Notes under the pieces: generated by a model
Seen by the model: the letters and a program-made list of their open reading frames with translations, nothing else
Told to the model about the DNA's origin: nothing
The model's database searches: none
Origin: Rhizobium sp. TH135
Lineage (GTDB): Bacteria > Pseudomonadota > Alphaproteobacteria > Rhizobiales > Rhizobiaceae
Reading direction: 5' to 3'
NCBI RefSeq assembly: GCF_002855515.1
Contig: NZ_PKRP01000002.1
Coordinates: forward strand, 372,001-436,000
DNA length: 64,000 nt
Made by a program: the position numbers and the translations under genes
Part shown: piece by piece, positions 52,358 to 59,798 of the stretch
How positions within the stretch are numbered: position 1 is the first letter of the stretch
Layout: each line of letters begins with the position of its first letter

Positions 52358-53974
52358 CTATTTCCGGTCCCGAGTTCTCACCGGAATGGCGATCAGGTGC
52401 CGCACAGTCGGTCGCTCCTCGCCTTGGTGATAGCCGATGAGCTGGCCGTGGATCTCGGCGTCTGCGTGGGACGCACGCTCGTGTTGGCGGAGATGTTCAG
52501 CCCAGGATTCGACGAAGAACCATTCAACGATCTGCCCGGGTTTTGCCGCATCCTCGCTCACGCCCCAGAGATAGGCGCCGTCTCTGCGTCGCGCTTCGGC
52601 ATGGAGGTTGAGCGCCCGAAGAAATGCGGGGCGGTCGTCTGCGGTAACCGAGTACTCGACCTGCACCATGACGGGTCCCTGATCATGGGCCACGCTCTCC
52701 GCCACGATGGGTTCTGGCCAATGGTGGGACGCGGAGAGGTCGTCCTCGCCCAGCGGCAGCTTGATCAGGTGCATCAGAACTGCGCTCAAGCTTAAGCCGG
52801 CAGCCGCAATCAGCAGTGTCGTCGTTAATCCCATCGACTCGGCCGTGATGCCCCAGGCAATGCTGCCCACAGTCATCGCACCGTTGAAGACGGTGAGGTA
52901 GACCGCGAGTGCACGTCCGCGTACCCAGTTGGGCAGCACAGCCTGGGTAACACCATTGAGGACGGTGAGCGCCGCGATCCACGCGCTGCCCAGCAGGAAG
53001 AGGCAAAGGAAGGCCAACCACTGCGGCGGTGCAAAGGTGAGCACAACCATGACACCGGCGCTGAGGATCGCAGATCCCAGGAGAATGGCATCGGAATCGA
53101 GACGGTTGCGCAGTCTCGGCAGGATAGTTGCTCCGCCGATGGCCCCGGCTCCGACCGAGCCGAGCAGCAGGCCGAAGAAGCTCGCCCCACCCCCAAGCAG
53201 ATCCTTGGCAACGAGAGGAAGGAGCGCCCAGGTGGCGCTTGCAAAGATGAAATAGACACCAGCCCTCAGCAGCACGACATGCAGCTTGCGGCTCGAGCGG
53301 GCATAGCGCAGCCCCGCACGGAAGGCGCCGAAAAAGTGCTCGGGGATATGGCTGCCCTCGGCCCGTGGGCTTTGCCACCAGAGAAGCGCGCCGATCACGA
53401 AGAGGTAGGTGGCAAGATCCGCTGCATAAGCAATGGCCGCACCGAAAGCGCCGAGCAGGATGCCGCCGATCGCAGGGCCGATCGACCGTGATACATTGAT
53501 CCCGACGGAGTTCAGTGCGATCGCGTTGCGCAACTGGGATCTCGGAACGAGATCCGGCACCATCGATTGCCACGCGGGACCGGCAATGGCTGCGGCCGTT
53601 CCGCCGACAAGGGTCAGGCCGATCAGGAGCTCGACGGTGATCAGCCCGCGCCAGGCAAGCAGCGTCAGGGCAAGGCTGACCGCCAGCAGCACGACCTGCA
53701 TCGCCATCAGCAGTTTGCGCCGATCGAGAATGTCGGCCAGTACGCCCGCCGGCAGCGCCAGCAGGAAGATCGGCAGTGTCCCTGCGGCCTGGATCAGGCC
53801 CACGGCACCCGGAGAGGCTGAGAGATCGGCGACGAGCCAGGCACTCGCGACGTCTCGCATATAGGTGCCGGTATTGCCGATGACGGTTGCGGTCCAGAGG
53901 ACAGCGAAGGCCATATGGTGGAACGGAGCGAGCGCACTGCCTGCCTCCGCTTTGTCAGGCTGCAATTGGGTCAT
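52358..53974 (-). CDS. MFS transporter (enterobactin-exporter/MFS_3 type) with extra C-terminal domain
   Basis: 538 residues from the ATG at the complement of 53972-53974, with GAGAGG upstream; a longer frame to 54043 has no such site. Residues about 15-410 form a 12-helix MFS permease: GNTGTYMRDVASAWLVADLSASPGAVGLIQAAGTLPIFLLALPAGVLADILDRRKLL and later VRGRALAVYLTVFNGAMTVGSIAWG. About 100 further residues form a soluble ferredoxin-like domain (VMVQVEYSVTADDRPAFLRALNLHAEARRRDGAYLWGV, then VEWFFVESWAEHLRQHER), like antibiotic-biosynthesis monooxygenase domains. Export of a small compound is likely; the substrate is unknown. Confidence 0.88.
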   Translation of the reverse strand: MTQLQPDKAEAGSALAPFHHMAFAVLWTATVIGNTGTYMRDVASAWLVADLSASPGAVGLIQAAGTLPIFLLALPAGVLADILDRRKLLMAMQVVLLAVSLALTLLAWRGLITVELLIGLTLVGGTAAAIAGPAWQSMVPDLVPRSQLRNAIALNSVGINVSRSIGPAIGGILLGAFGAAIAYAADLATYLFVIGALLWWQSPRAEGSHIPEHFFGAFRAGLRYARSSRKLHVVLLRAGVYFIFASATWALLPLVAKDLLGGGASFFGLLLGSVGAGAIGGATILPRLRNRLDSDAILLGSAILSAGVMVVLTFAPPQWLAFLCLFLLGSAWIAALTVLNGVTQAVLPNWVRGRALAVYLTVFNGAMTVGSIAWGITAESMGLTTTLLIAAAGLSLSAVLMHLIKLPLGEDDLSASHHWPEPIVAESVAHDQGPVMVQVEYSVTADDRPAFLRALNLHAEARRRDGAYLWGVSEDAAKPGQIVEWFFVESWAEHLRQHERASHADAEIHGQLIGYHQGEERPTVRHLIAIPVRTRDRK

Positions 53975-54089
53975 GACGATCACCTCTCGAAGGTTCGGTG
54001 CAATGGTGCGCCCTGCTGCGAAACGGGCAGGGTGTAGACACACGAAGGCCGCCGCGGGTCAGGCGGCGGCCTCTGAGGCACAAGCCGGC

Positions 54090-55067
54090 TCAGCTCTTCA
54101 CGAAGGCCAGAAGGTCCGGATTGATGACGTCCGCGTTGACGGTCAGCATGCCGTGCGAAAAGCCTTTGTAGACCTTCAGCGTACCGTTTTTCAGAAGCTT
54201 GACCGAAATCTCGGCAGAAGCGGCGATCGGAACGATCTGGTCGTCGTCGCCATGCATCACGAGCGTCGGCACCGAGATATTCTTCAGGTCCTCGGTCTGG
54301 TCGGTTTCCGAGAAGGCCTTGATGCCGTCGTAATGCGCCTTTGCGCCGCCCATCATGCCCTGGCGCCACCAATTCTGGATCACGCCTTCATGCACGGTCG
54401 CACCATCACGGTTGAATCCGTAGAAGGGGCCAGCCGGCACGTCGCGGAAGAACTGCGCACGGTTGGCAGCGAGAGCCGAACGGAAACCATCGAACACTTC
54501 GATCGGCAGACCGCCCGGATAGGCTTCCGTCTTCACCATGATCGGCGGGATGGCGGCAACCAGCACGGCTTTCGCCACACGGCCCTGCGGTTCGCCGAAG
54601 TTCGCGACGTAACGCGCCACTTCACCGCCACCGGTAGAGTGGCCGATATGGACGGCATTGCGCAGGTCGAGCTTTTCGAAAACGGCCGAGGCATCGGCGG
54701 CATAATGGTCGAGATCGTGACCTTCGCTCACCTGCTGCGAGCGGCCATGGCCACGGCGGTCATGGGCGATCACGCGGTAGCCATTTAGGAGGAAGAACAG
54801 CATCTGCGCGTCCCAGTCATCGGACGACAGCGGCCAGCCGTGATGGAAGACGATCGGCTGTGCATCCTTCGGACCCCAGTCCTTGTAGAAGATGTCGACG
54901 CCGTCCTTGGTGGTCACATAATTCTCGGTCATTGGTATCGTTCCTTCCTGTTGAAGTGCGTTGAGGGTTTCCGAGGCAAAGACCGGGAGCGTCGTTGCCA
55001 GCGAAAGGGTGGCGCCCGCGAGCAGTGCCTGCCGCCGGGACAAGAGGAATTCGTGTTTCTGATCCAT
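54090..55067 (-). CDS. Exported alpha/beta hydrolase (cofactor-free haloperoxidase/arylesterase-like)
   Basis: 325 residues from the ATG at the complement of 55065-55067, with AGGAACC upstream. The N-terminus has a twin-arginine-like signal (HEFLLSRRQALLAGATLSLATTLPVFA). An alternative internal start at MTENYVTTKDGV would give a cytoplasmic enzyme. The hydrolase has VFHHGWPLSSDDWDAQM, VIAHDRRGHGRS, the nucleophile in HIGHSTGGGEVARYV, the acid in VMHGDDDQIVP and the catalytic His in GFSHGM. This is the non-haem chloroperoxidase group. It lies in a leftward group with DoxX and an amidohydrolase. Confidence 0.9.
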   Translation of the reverse strand: MDQKHEFLLSRRQALLAGATLSLATTLPVFASETLNALQQEGTIPMTENYVTTKDGVDIFYKDWGPKDAQPIVFHHGWPLSSDDWDAQMLFFLLNGYRVIAHDRRGHGRSQQVSEGHDLDHYAADASAVFEKLDLRNAVHIGHSTGGGEVARYVANFGEPQGRVAKAVLVAAIPPIMVKTEAYPGGLPIEVFDGFRSALAANRAQFFRDVPAGPFYGFNRDGATVHEGVIQNWWRQGMMGGAKAHYDGIKAFSETDQTEDLKNISVPTLVMHGDDDQIVPIAASAEISVKLLKNGTLKVYKGFSHGMLTVNADVINPDLLAFVKS

Positions 55068-55130
55068 CACTTGGTTCCTGCTGATTGGATGATCGGAGAC
55101 TAGGGCCTGGGTGCTCACCGCTCTTGTCGC

Positions 55131-55583
55131 CTAGGCCGGTTTTTTGGACGTTTGACCGCTCGCATCCATGCCGGCGACGAGAAGGAAGGCGGCGACCAGA
55201 CCGAGATGCTCGAAGAAGGCATTGGTGGCGCCCGTGCGTGCCGGACCCTCCGGCATCGTCCAGAACTGCAGGGCGATGAAGGTCGCCGCGAGCGTGAAGG
55301 CAGCCAGCGCCAGGGCTCCGGCGAGGCGATGAAAGCCCGTGATGACCATGGCGGATGTCACGAGCTCGAAGGCAATCACGCCGGCTGCAAAGAGGGGTGC
55401 CGGCAGCAGGCCGAAATGGGTCATTTCCTGAATGGCGCCTTCGAAGTCGAGGAGCTTCGTCAAGCCACCCTGGATATAGGCCGAGCAAAGCGCGCTCAGC
55501 ATCAGGACCTTTGCCGTCGACCCGTTGAGCACATTGCGGCGCGTCGGCGGAGTGGTGTGTTCGAAACGTGTGATTGTTGTCAT
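55131..55583 (-). CDS. DoxX-family membrane protein
   Basis: 150 residues from the ATG at the complement of 55581-55583, with AGGGAAC upstream. Four hydrophobic segments are present: VLMLSALCSAYIQGGLTKLLDF, LFAAGVIAFELVTSAMVITGF, ALALAAFTLAATFIALQFW and FEHLGLVAAFLLVAG. The pattern and the FF/LGL motif near the C-terminus are typical of DoxX/DoxD-like proteins. The function in most bacteria is unknown. It is 11 bp after the amidohydrolase stop on the same strand. Confidence 0.88.
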   Translation of the reverse strand: MTTITRFEHTTPPTRRNVLNGSTAKVLMLSALCSAYIQGGLTKLLDFEGAIQEMTHFGLLPAPLFAAGVIAFELVTSAMVITGFHRLAGALALAAFTLAATFIALQFWTMPEGPARTGATNAFFEHLGLVAAFLLVAGMDASGQTSKKPA

Positions 55584-55594
55584 CGTCTTGTTCC

Positions 55595-57472
55595 CTAAAC
55601 GGCCCAGCAGGAGCAGCCGAGCGCACCGAAAAAGCCTTTGAGATCGCTGATGGGCAGGCTGGCGGTCCAGGCGCCGGCATGGTCGTGACCATGCACGCCG
55701 CAGTCGTTGGCGCAGCCGCAGGACGAAATCGCATGGCGGCGCAGTGAGTTCTTGCCAGCCCCTTGCGGCTCGCCCCAGCCGGCATAGCCGCCGAAGGTTC
55801 TGACCGGCGACCAGTCGGGCATGGCAGCAGGGAGTGGCGGCGCATCAATGCCGCTGAAGTCACCGGCGCCGTAGACAACCTTGCCGCCGACGATGGTGAG
55901 GTCGGAGGTGAGGAAGGAGATCTCGTCCTCCGGGCAAGAGAAGTAGTCCTTGCTCGGCACGATCAAGTCGGCAAATTGACCGGCCTCGATGCGGCCCTTA
56001 CGCCCTTCTTCATTGCAGAACCACTGAACCTTCTCGGTCCACATGCGAAGCGCCGTTTCCCGGTCGAGGCAGTTCTGTCTGGGATAGAGGTTCATGCCGC
56101 CCACGGTCTTGCCTGTGATCATCCAGGAGAGCGAGACCCAAGGGTTGTAGGAGGCAACACGGGTCGCATCCGTGCCCGCCGAAACATGCACGCCGCGATC
56201 GAGCATCTTGGCAATCGGCGGCGTCGCTTCGGCGGCACCATGGCCGTATCGCTCAACGAAATACTCGCCCTGATAGGCCATGCGGTGCTGCACCGCGACA
56301 CCGCCGCCGAGAGCCGCCACGCGGTCGATCGAACGATCGGAAATTGTTTCCGCATGGTCGAAGAACCAGTTGATGCCATCCAGCGGCGTATCGCGGTTGA
56401 CCTTTTCGAAAACGTCGAGCGCCCGCGAGATGGTCTCGTCATAGGTCGCATGCATGCGCCAGGGCCAGCGGTTCTGCGCAAGCACCCGCACGACCTCTTC
56501 AAGATCGCCTTCCATCTCCGGCGGCATGTCCGGACGTGGCTGGCGAAAATCCTCAAAATCGGCGGCGGAGAAGACCAGCATTTCGCCGGCACCATTGTGG
56601 CGGAAGTAATCGGTGCCCTGCTTGTAGGTGACCGAGGAGGTCCATCGGAGAAAGTCTTCCTTCTCCTCCTTCGGCTTCTGGGTGAAGAGATTGTAGGCGA
56701 GGCGAACCGTTAGCAGGTCCTCGTCCGCCAGCTTCTGGATGACGGCATAATCATCCGGATAGTTCTGGAAACCACCGCCTGCATCGATCACGGCCGTCAC
56801 GCCCAGTCGGTTGAGCTCACGCATGAAATGGCGCGTTGAGTTTACCTGGTAGTCGAAGGGAAGCTTCGGTCCCTTGGCGAGCGTCGCATAGAGAATGCCA
56901 GCATTGGGTTTGGCGAGCAGCAACCCGGTCGGATTGCCGGCGGAGTCGCGCGTGATCTCGCCACCCGGCGGATCCTTGGTGTCCTTGGTGAAGCCGACAG
57001 CGCGAACGGCGGCGGCATTGAGCAGCGCGCGATCATAGAGATGCAGCAGGAAGACGGGCGTGTCTGGTGCGATCGCATTGATCTCGTCGATCGTCGGCAG
57101 CCGCTTCTCGATGAACTGATGTTCGGTGAAGCCGCCGATCACCCGCACCCATTGGGGCGCAGGCGTCACCGCCACCTGGCGTCGCAGCATGTCCATGGCA
57201 TCGGCCAGTGAGCGGATGCCGTCCCAGCGCAGTTCCATGTTGAAATTCAAGCCGCCGCGGACGACATGGGTGTGATTGTCGTTCAGGCCGGGCAGGACGC
57301 GTTTTCCGCGCAAGTCGACGGTCTTAGTCTGCGGACCGGCATGTTTCATGATCTCGGTGTCGCTGCCGACAGCGAGAAACTTGCCATCCTTGATCGCGAT
57401 CGCCGTCGCCGACGGATTGGAGCGGTCAAGCGTGGTCACGAGTCCGTGGTAGAGGATGAGGTCGGCGTCCAT
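55595..57472 (-). CDS. YtcJ-type metal-dependent amidohydrolase with Cys/His-rich tail
   Basis: 625 residues from the ATG at the complement of 57470-57472, with GAAGGAA upstream. It starts with the beta-sandwich (DADLILYHGLVTTLDRSNPSATAIAIKDGKFLAVG) and has the metal motif LPGLNDNHTHVVRGG. Further along are RMHATYDETISRAL, WFFDHAETISDRS and the late ADLIVPSKDYFSC. These fit the YtcJ/amidohydrolase-3 group, which hydrolyses amide-like bonds in unknown substrates. After residue 575 comes an unusual tail, SSCGCANDCGVHGHDH and a final LGCSCWAV, with six cysteines and three histidines, which could bind metal. No signal peptide is visible. Confidence 0.9.
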   Translation of the reverse strand: MDADLILYHGLVTTLDRSNPSATAIAIKDGKFLAVGSDTEIMKHAGPQTKTVDLRGKRVLPGLNDNHTHVVRGGLNFNMELRWDGIRSLADAMDMLRRQVAVTPAPQWVRVIGGFTEHQFIEKRLPTIDEINAIAPDTPVFLLHLYDRALLNAAAVRAVGFTKDTKDPPGGEITRDSAGNPTGLLLAKPNAGILYATLAKGPKLPFDYQVNSTRHFMRELNRLGVTAVIDAGGGFQNYPDDYAVIQKLADEDLLTVRLAYNLFTQKPKEEKEDFLRWTSSVTYKQGTDYFRHNGAGEMLVFSAADFEDFRQPRPDMPPEMEGDLEEVVRVLAQNRWPWRMHATYDETISRALDVFEKVNRDTPLDGINWFFDHAETISDRSIDRVAALGGGVAVQHRMAYQGEYFVERYGHGAAEATPPIAKMLDRGVHVSAGTDATRVASYNPWVSLSWMITGKTVGGMNLYPRQNCLDRETALRMWTEKVQWFCNEEGRKGRIEAGQFADLIVPSKDYFSCPEDEISFLTSDLTIVGGKVVYGAGDFSGIDAPPLPAAMPDWSPVRTFGGYAGWGEPQGAGKNSLRRHAISSCGCANDCGVHGHDHAGAWTASLPISDLKGFFGALGCSCWAV

Positions 57473-57521
57473 CACAGTATTCCTTCTGAATTGGGAGGGC
57501 TTCGGTACGCGTGCGAGGAGC

Positions 57522-57779
57522 TCAGCCCGCCCGGTCCTGCGGCCTACGAGGCTCGCTGAGGTCGGTCGTCGTCCGCGTTTCACTGTGCTTCGGGAGCGAT
57601 GTCGTGATCGGTTGCCGAACGAGAGCGCCTCTGGCGAGTGGCACGATCTGCTCGCCGATGAGGATGCCGAGCAGGCCGACCAGCGCGATAACCGGCGGAG
57701 CAGGGGAGCGCACGTTAAGGACGCCGTAGATCACGCCGACGAGCAGCCCTGCTGCGAGTGAGATGAGGTAGAGTTTCAT
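57522..57779 (-). CDS. XapX-domain (DUF1427) small membrane protein
   Basis: 85 residues from the ATG at the complement of 57777-57779, with AAAGGA 9 bp upstream. It matches the XapX pattern: KLYLISLAAGLLVGVIYGVLNVRSPAPPVIALVGLLGILIGEQIVPLARG, two membrane segments. A polar tail of about 25 residues follows. These proteins accompany xapX-type and amidohydrolase operons; function is unknown. It is 49 bp upstream of the amidohydrolase gene. Confidence 0.88.
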   Translation of the reverse strand: MKLYLISLAAGLLVGVIYGVLNVRSPAPPVIALVGLLGILIGEQIVPLARGALVRQPITTSLPKHSETRTTTDLSEPRRPQDRAG

Positions 57780-57842
57780 CACCGTTTCCTTTCGGCGTGA
57801 GATCGAATGCATGCGTTGGTGCTGCGAACGTGTCGTCCACCT

Positions 57843-57876
57843 ACGCCTGGCGCGGGAGGGGAACCGCGCCAGGCGT
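57843..57876. terminator. Strong 13-bp perfect hairpin
   Basis: ACGCCTGGCGCGG (57843-57855) is exactly complementary to CCGCGCCAGGCGT (57864-57876) around GAGGGGAA. With the next hairpin it separates the isochorismatase-like gene from the XapX gene. There is no T-run on either strand. Confidence 0.65.
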
Positions 57877-57880
57877 GGTT

Positions 57881-57916
57881 GGTCGCTCCGGTTGGGAGGC
57901 GGAACGCGGAGCGACC
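57881..57916. terminator. Second hairpin after the isochorismatase-like gene
   Basis: GGTCGCTCCG (57881-57890) pairs perfectly with CGGAGCGACC (57907-57916) around a 16-nt loop. It begins 12 bp beyond the stop codon of the leftward gene, so it may end or shield that transcript. Confidence 0.6.
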
Positions 57917-57928
57917 GGCGGGACGGGG

Positions 57929-58585
57929 TCAGTGGCCTTCGGCGGCGTTGAACATCGTCTTGGCGTAGGTGACGCCGAGGCCATAGGCGCCGCCGAGCTT
58001 CTTCGCGATGCCGGTGGTTGCCTCGTAGGTTTCAGCCCGAGCCCAGTCGCGCTGCAGTTCAAGCAGATACTGGAGCGAGGTCATCGGCTGGGCGCCGGCC
58101 TGCACCATGCGGTCCATGGCGCGGTCATGCGCTTCCGTGCTGACATCGCCGCAAGCATCGGCGATCACGTAGACCTCGAAACCCTGGTCGAGCGCCGAAA
58201 GGGCCGGGCCGACGATGCACACGCTCGTCCAGAGGCCGCAAAGCACGATGCGCTTCTTGGCGATCCGGTTGACATCGGCGATAACGGCCGCGTCTTCCCA
58301 GGTGTTCATCGACGTGCGGTCGAGCATCGGCTGACCCGAGAAGGTGCTGGTGATCTCGTCGAACATCGGGCCGGAGAAGCTCTTCTCGGCAACGGTGGTC
58401 AGGATCGTCGAGACGTTGAAGGTCTTCGCGGCATTGGCAACAAGCGCTGCATTGGTGCGCAGGTTGACGGCATCGATGCTCTTGGTGGCAAAGGCCATCT
58501 GGGACTGAAAGTCGATCATGATCAGCGTGTGATCGGCGGCGTTCAGAAGGCGGGCGCCGGGGGCGGCTTTGGCTTGAATGGTCAT
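57929..58585 (-). CDS. Isochorismatase-family (YcaC-like) hydrolase
   Basis: 218 residues from the ATG at the complement of 58583-58585, with GAGGA upstream. The cysteine-hydrolase pattern is complete: catalytic Asp in LIMIDFQSQMAF, Lys in TVAEKSFSG, and the nucleophile Cys in IVLCGLWTSVCIVGPALSALDQGFEVYVIADACGDVSTEAHDRAMDRM. Length and motifs match YcaC-type enzymes, whose substrate is unknown. It is the first structural gene downstream of an AraC regulator gene, and on the same strand. Confidence 0.92.
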   Translation of the reverse strand: MTIQAKAAPGARLLNAADHTLIMIDFQSQMAFATKSIDAVNLRTNAALVANAAKTFNVSTILTTVAEKSFSGPMFDEITSTFSGQPMLDRTSMNTWEDAAVIADVNRIAKKRIVLCGLWTSVCIVGPALSALDQGFEVYVIADACGDVSTEAHDRAMDRMVQAGAQPMTSLQYLLELQRDWARAETYEATTGIAKKLGGAYGLGVTYAKTMFNAAEGH

Positions 58586-58736
58586 TTTCGTTTCCTCGGT
58601 GCTTGGGAGAAGCAGTGACGAGGAGAGAATGCCTTGGACCGAGGTCGGTCTCTTGTCGGTTACTAAGCCGTTTTGGACGTTTCGCTGATCTCCAGCGGTT
58701 GTCCTTGACGCTATGGGCTCGGGAACGGCAGCGCGT

Positions 58737-59633
58737 TCAGTTCCTGTGCCGGCGATAGTCGCCGGGGGACATGCCGGTATGGCGCCGGAACGCGCGCCCG
58801 AAAGCGGCCTGCGAGGAGAAGCGGCAACGGAAAGCGATTTCCGCAAGCGAGAGGGTCGGGTCTTCCAGGAGTTGCTGCCCAAGCAGCAGCCGTCGATTGG
58901 CCACGTACTCCGACGGGGACTGCCCGAGCGCTGCCTTGAATGACCGGGCAAAATGATAGCGGCTTAGGCAAGCGACTTCGGCAAGCTCCGCCACAGTCAG
59001 ATCGGCTTCCAGGTTTTCCTCGACATAGTCGATGACCCTGTTTCGTCTGGCCGGGCTCAAGGCGCCGTTCACGTCTGCCGACGTGACTGCGAGGCTGTTT
59101 CCCGAATAACGCGAGAGAAGATGCAGAGTAAGCGCCATGGAGAGTTGTTCGACGAGCAGGTCCCCGGCTGCCGTTTCGTGGCGCATTTCCTGAAGGACGC
59201 GCACACAGATCTGCCGGACAAATTCATCGGCTACGTCTGCCAGATAAGCGATGTCGCCGGATGCGACGGGCTGCGATGTCAGCTCACCGACCGTGGCGAA
59301 CTGGTGCTCGGGTAGATAGAGATGCAGGATCTCGGGCAATGCCTCGGTGATCCGGATGGAATCTTCCTGGACACCGATCGGGCAGAACCAAAGCGTGCCG
59401 CTGCGGACCGCCGTCGACTGAAATCGACCGTCACCCCGGCGATGCACGAAGCCCGTCGGCGTTCCCTGGAGAGCCAGGGTGATCTCCATCTGGGTGCTGC
59501 AAATGTCGGGTATTTCGCAGGCTGGATGCGCACGCACCTCCGCGCCCAGATTACGCCACCGCCGATCCACAGAAGAGTTGATGACACCCGCCTGAGGGAA
59601 TTTGAAAATGCCATGATCGTGTAGTGACGACAT
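58737..59633 (-). CDS. AraC-family transcriptional regulator
   Basis: 298 residues from the ATG at the complement of 59631-59633, with GAGGGGCAAAGG upstream; an ATG at 59657 has no such site. The N-terminal half is a ligand-binding region of about 180 residues without a clear cupin motif. The C-terminal HTH pair is clear: VIDYVEENLEADLTVAELAEVACLSRYHFARSFKAALGQSPSEYVANRRLLLGQQLLEDPTLSLAEIAFRCRFSSQAAFGRAFRRHTGMSPGDYRR. It probably controls the leftward hydrolase genes that follow; that is inference from position. Confidence 0.92.
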   Translation of the reverse strand: MSSLHDHGIFKFPQAGVINSSVDRRWRNLGAEVRAHPACEIPDICSTQMEITLALQGTPTGFVHRRGDGRFQSTAVRSGTLWFCPIGVQEDSIRITEALPEILHLYLPEHQFATVGELTSQPVASGDIAYLADVADEFVRQICVRVLQEMRHETAAGDLLVEQLSMALTLHLLSRYSGNSLAVTSADVNGALSPARRNRVIDYVEENLEADLTVAELAEVACLSRYHFARSFKAALGQSPSEYVANRRLLLGQQLLEDPTLSLAEIAFRCRFSSQAAFGRAFRRHTGMSPGDYRRHRN

Positions 59634-59798
59634 GCGCCTTTGCCCCTCTATAAGCATTTATCATAAAACTCCGATTTGCTGTCCGCAATGCCAAGTTTTC
59701 GCATTCGCAGCAAACTCGGCCTTTACGACAGCACGTGGGGCAAAGACAGTCTTGGCTCGTCGATGTTACGACAGCACAATGGGCAACCACGTCGGGTT

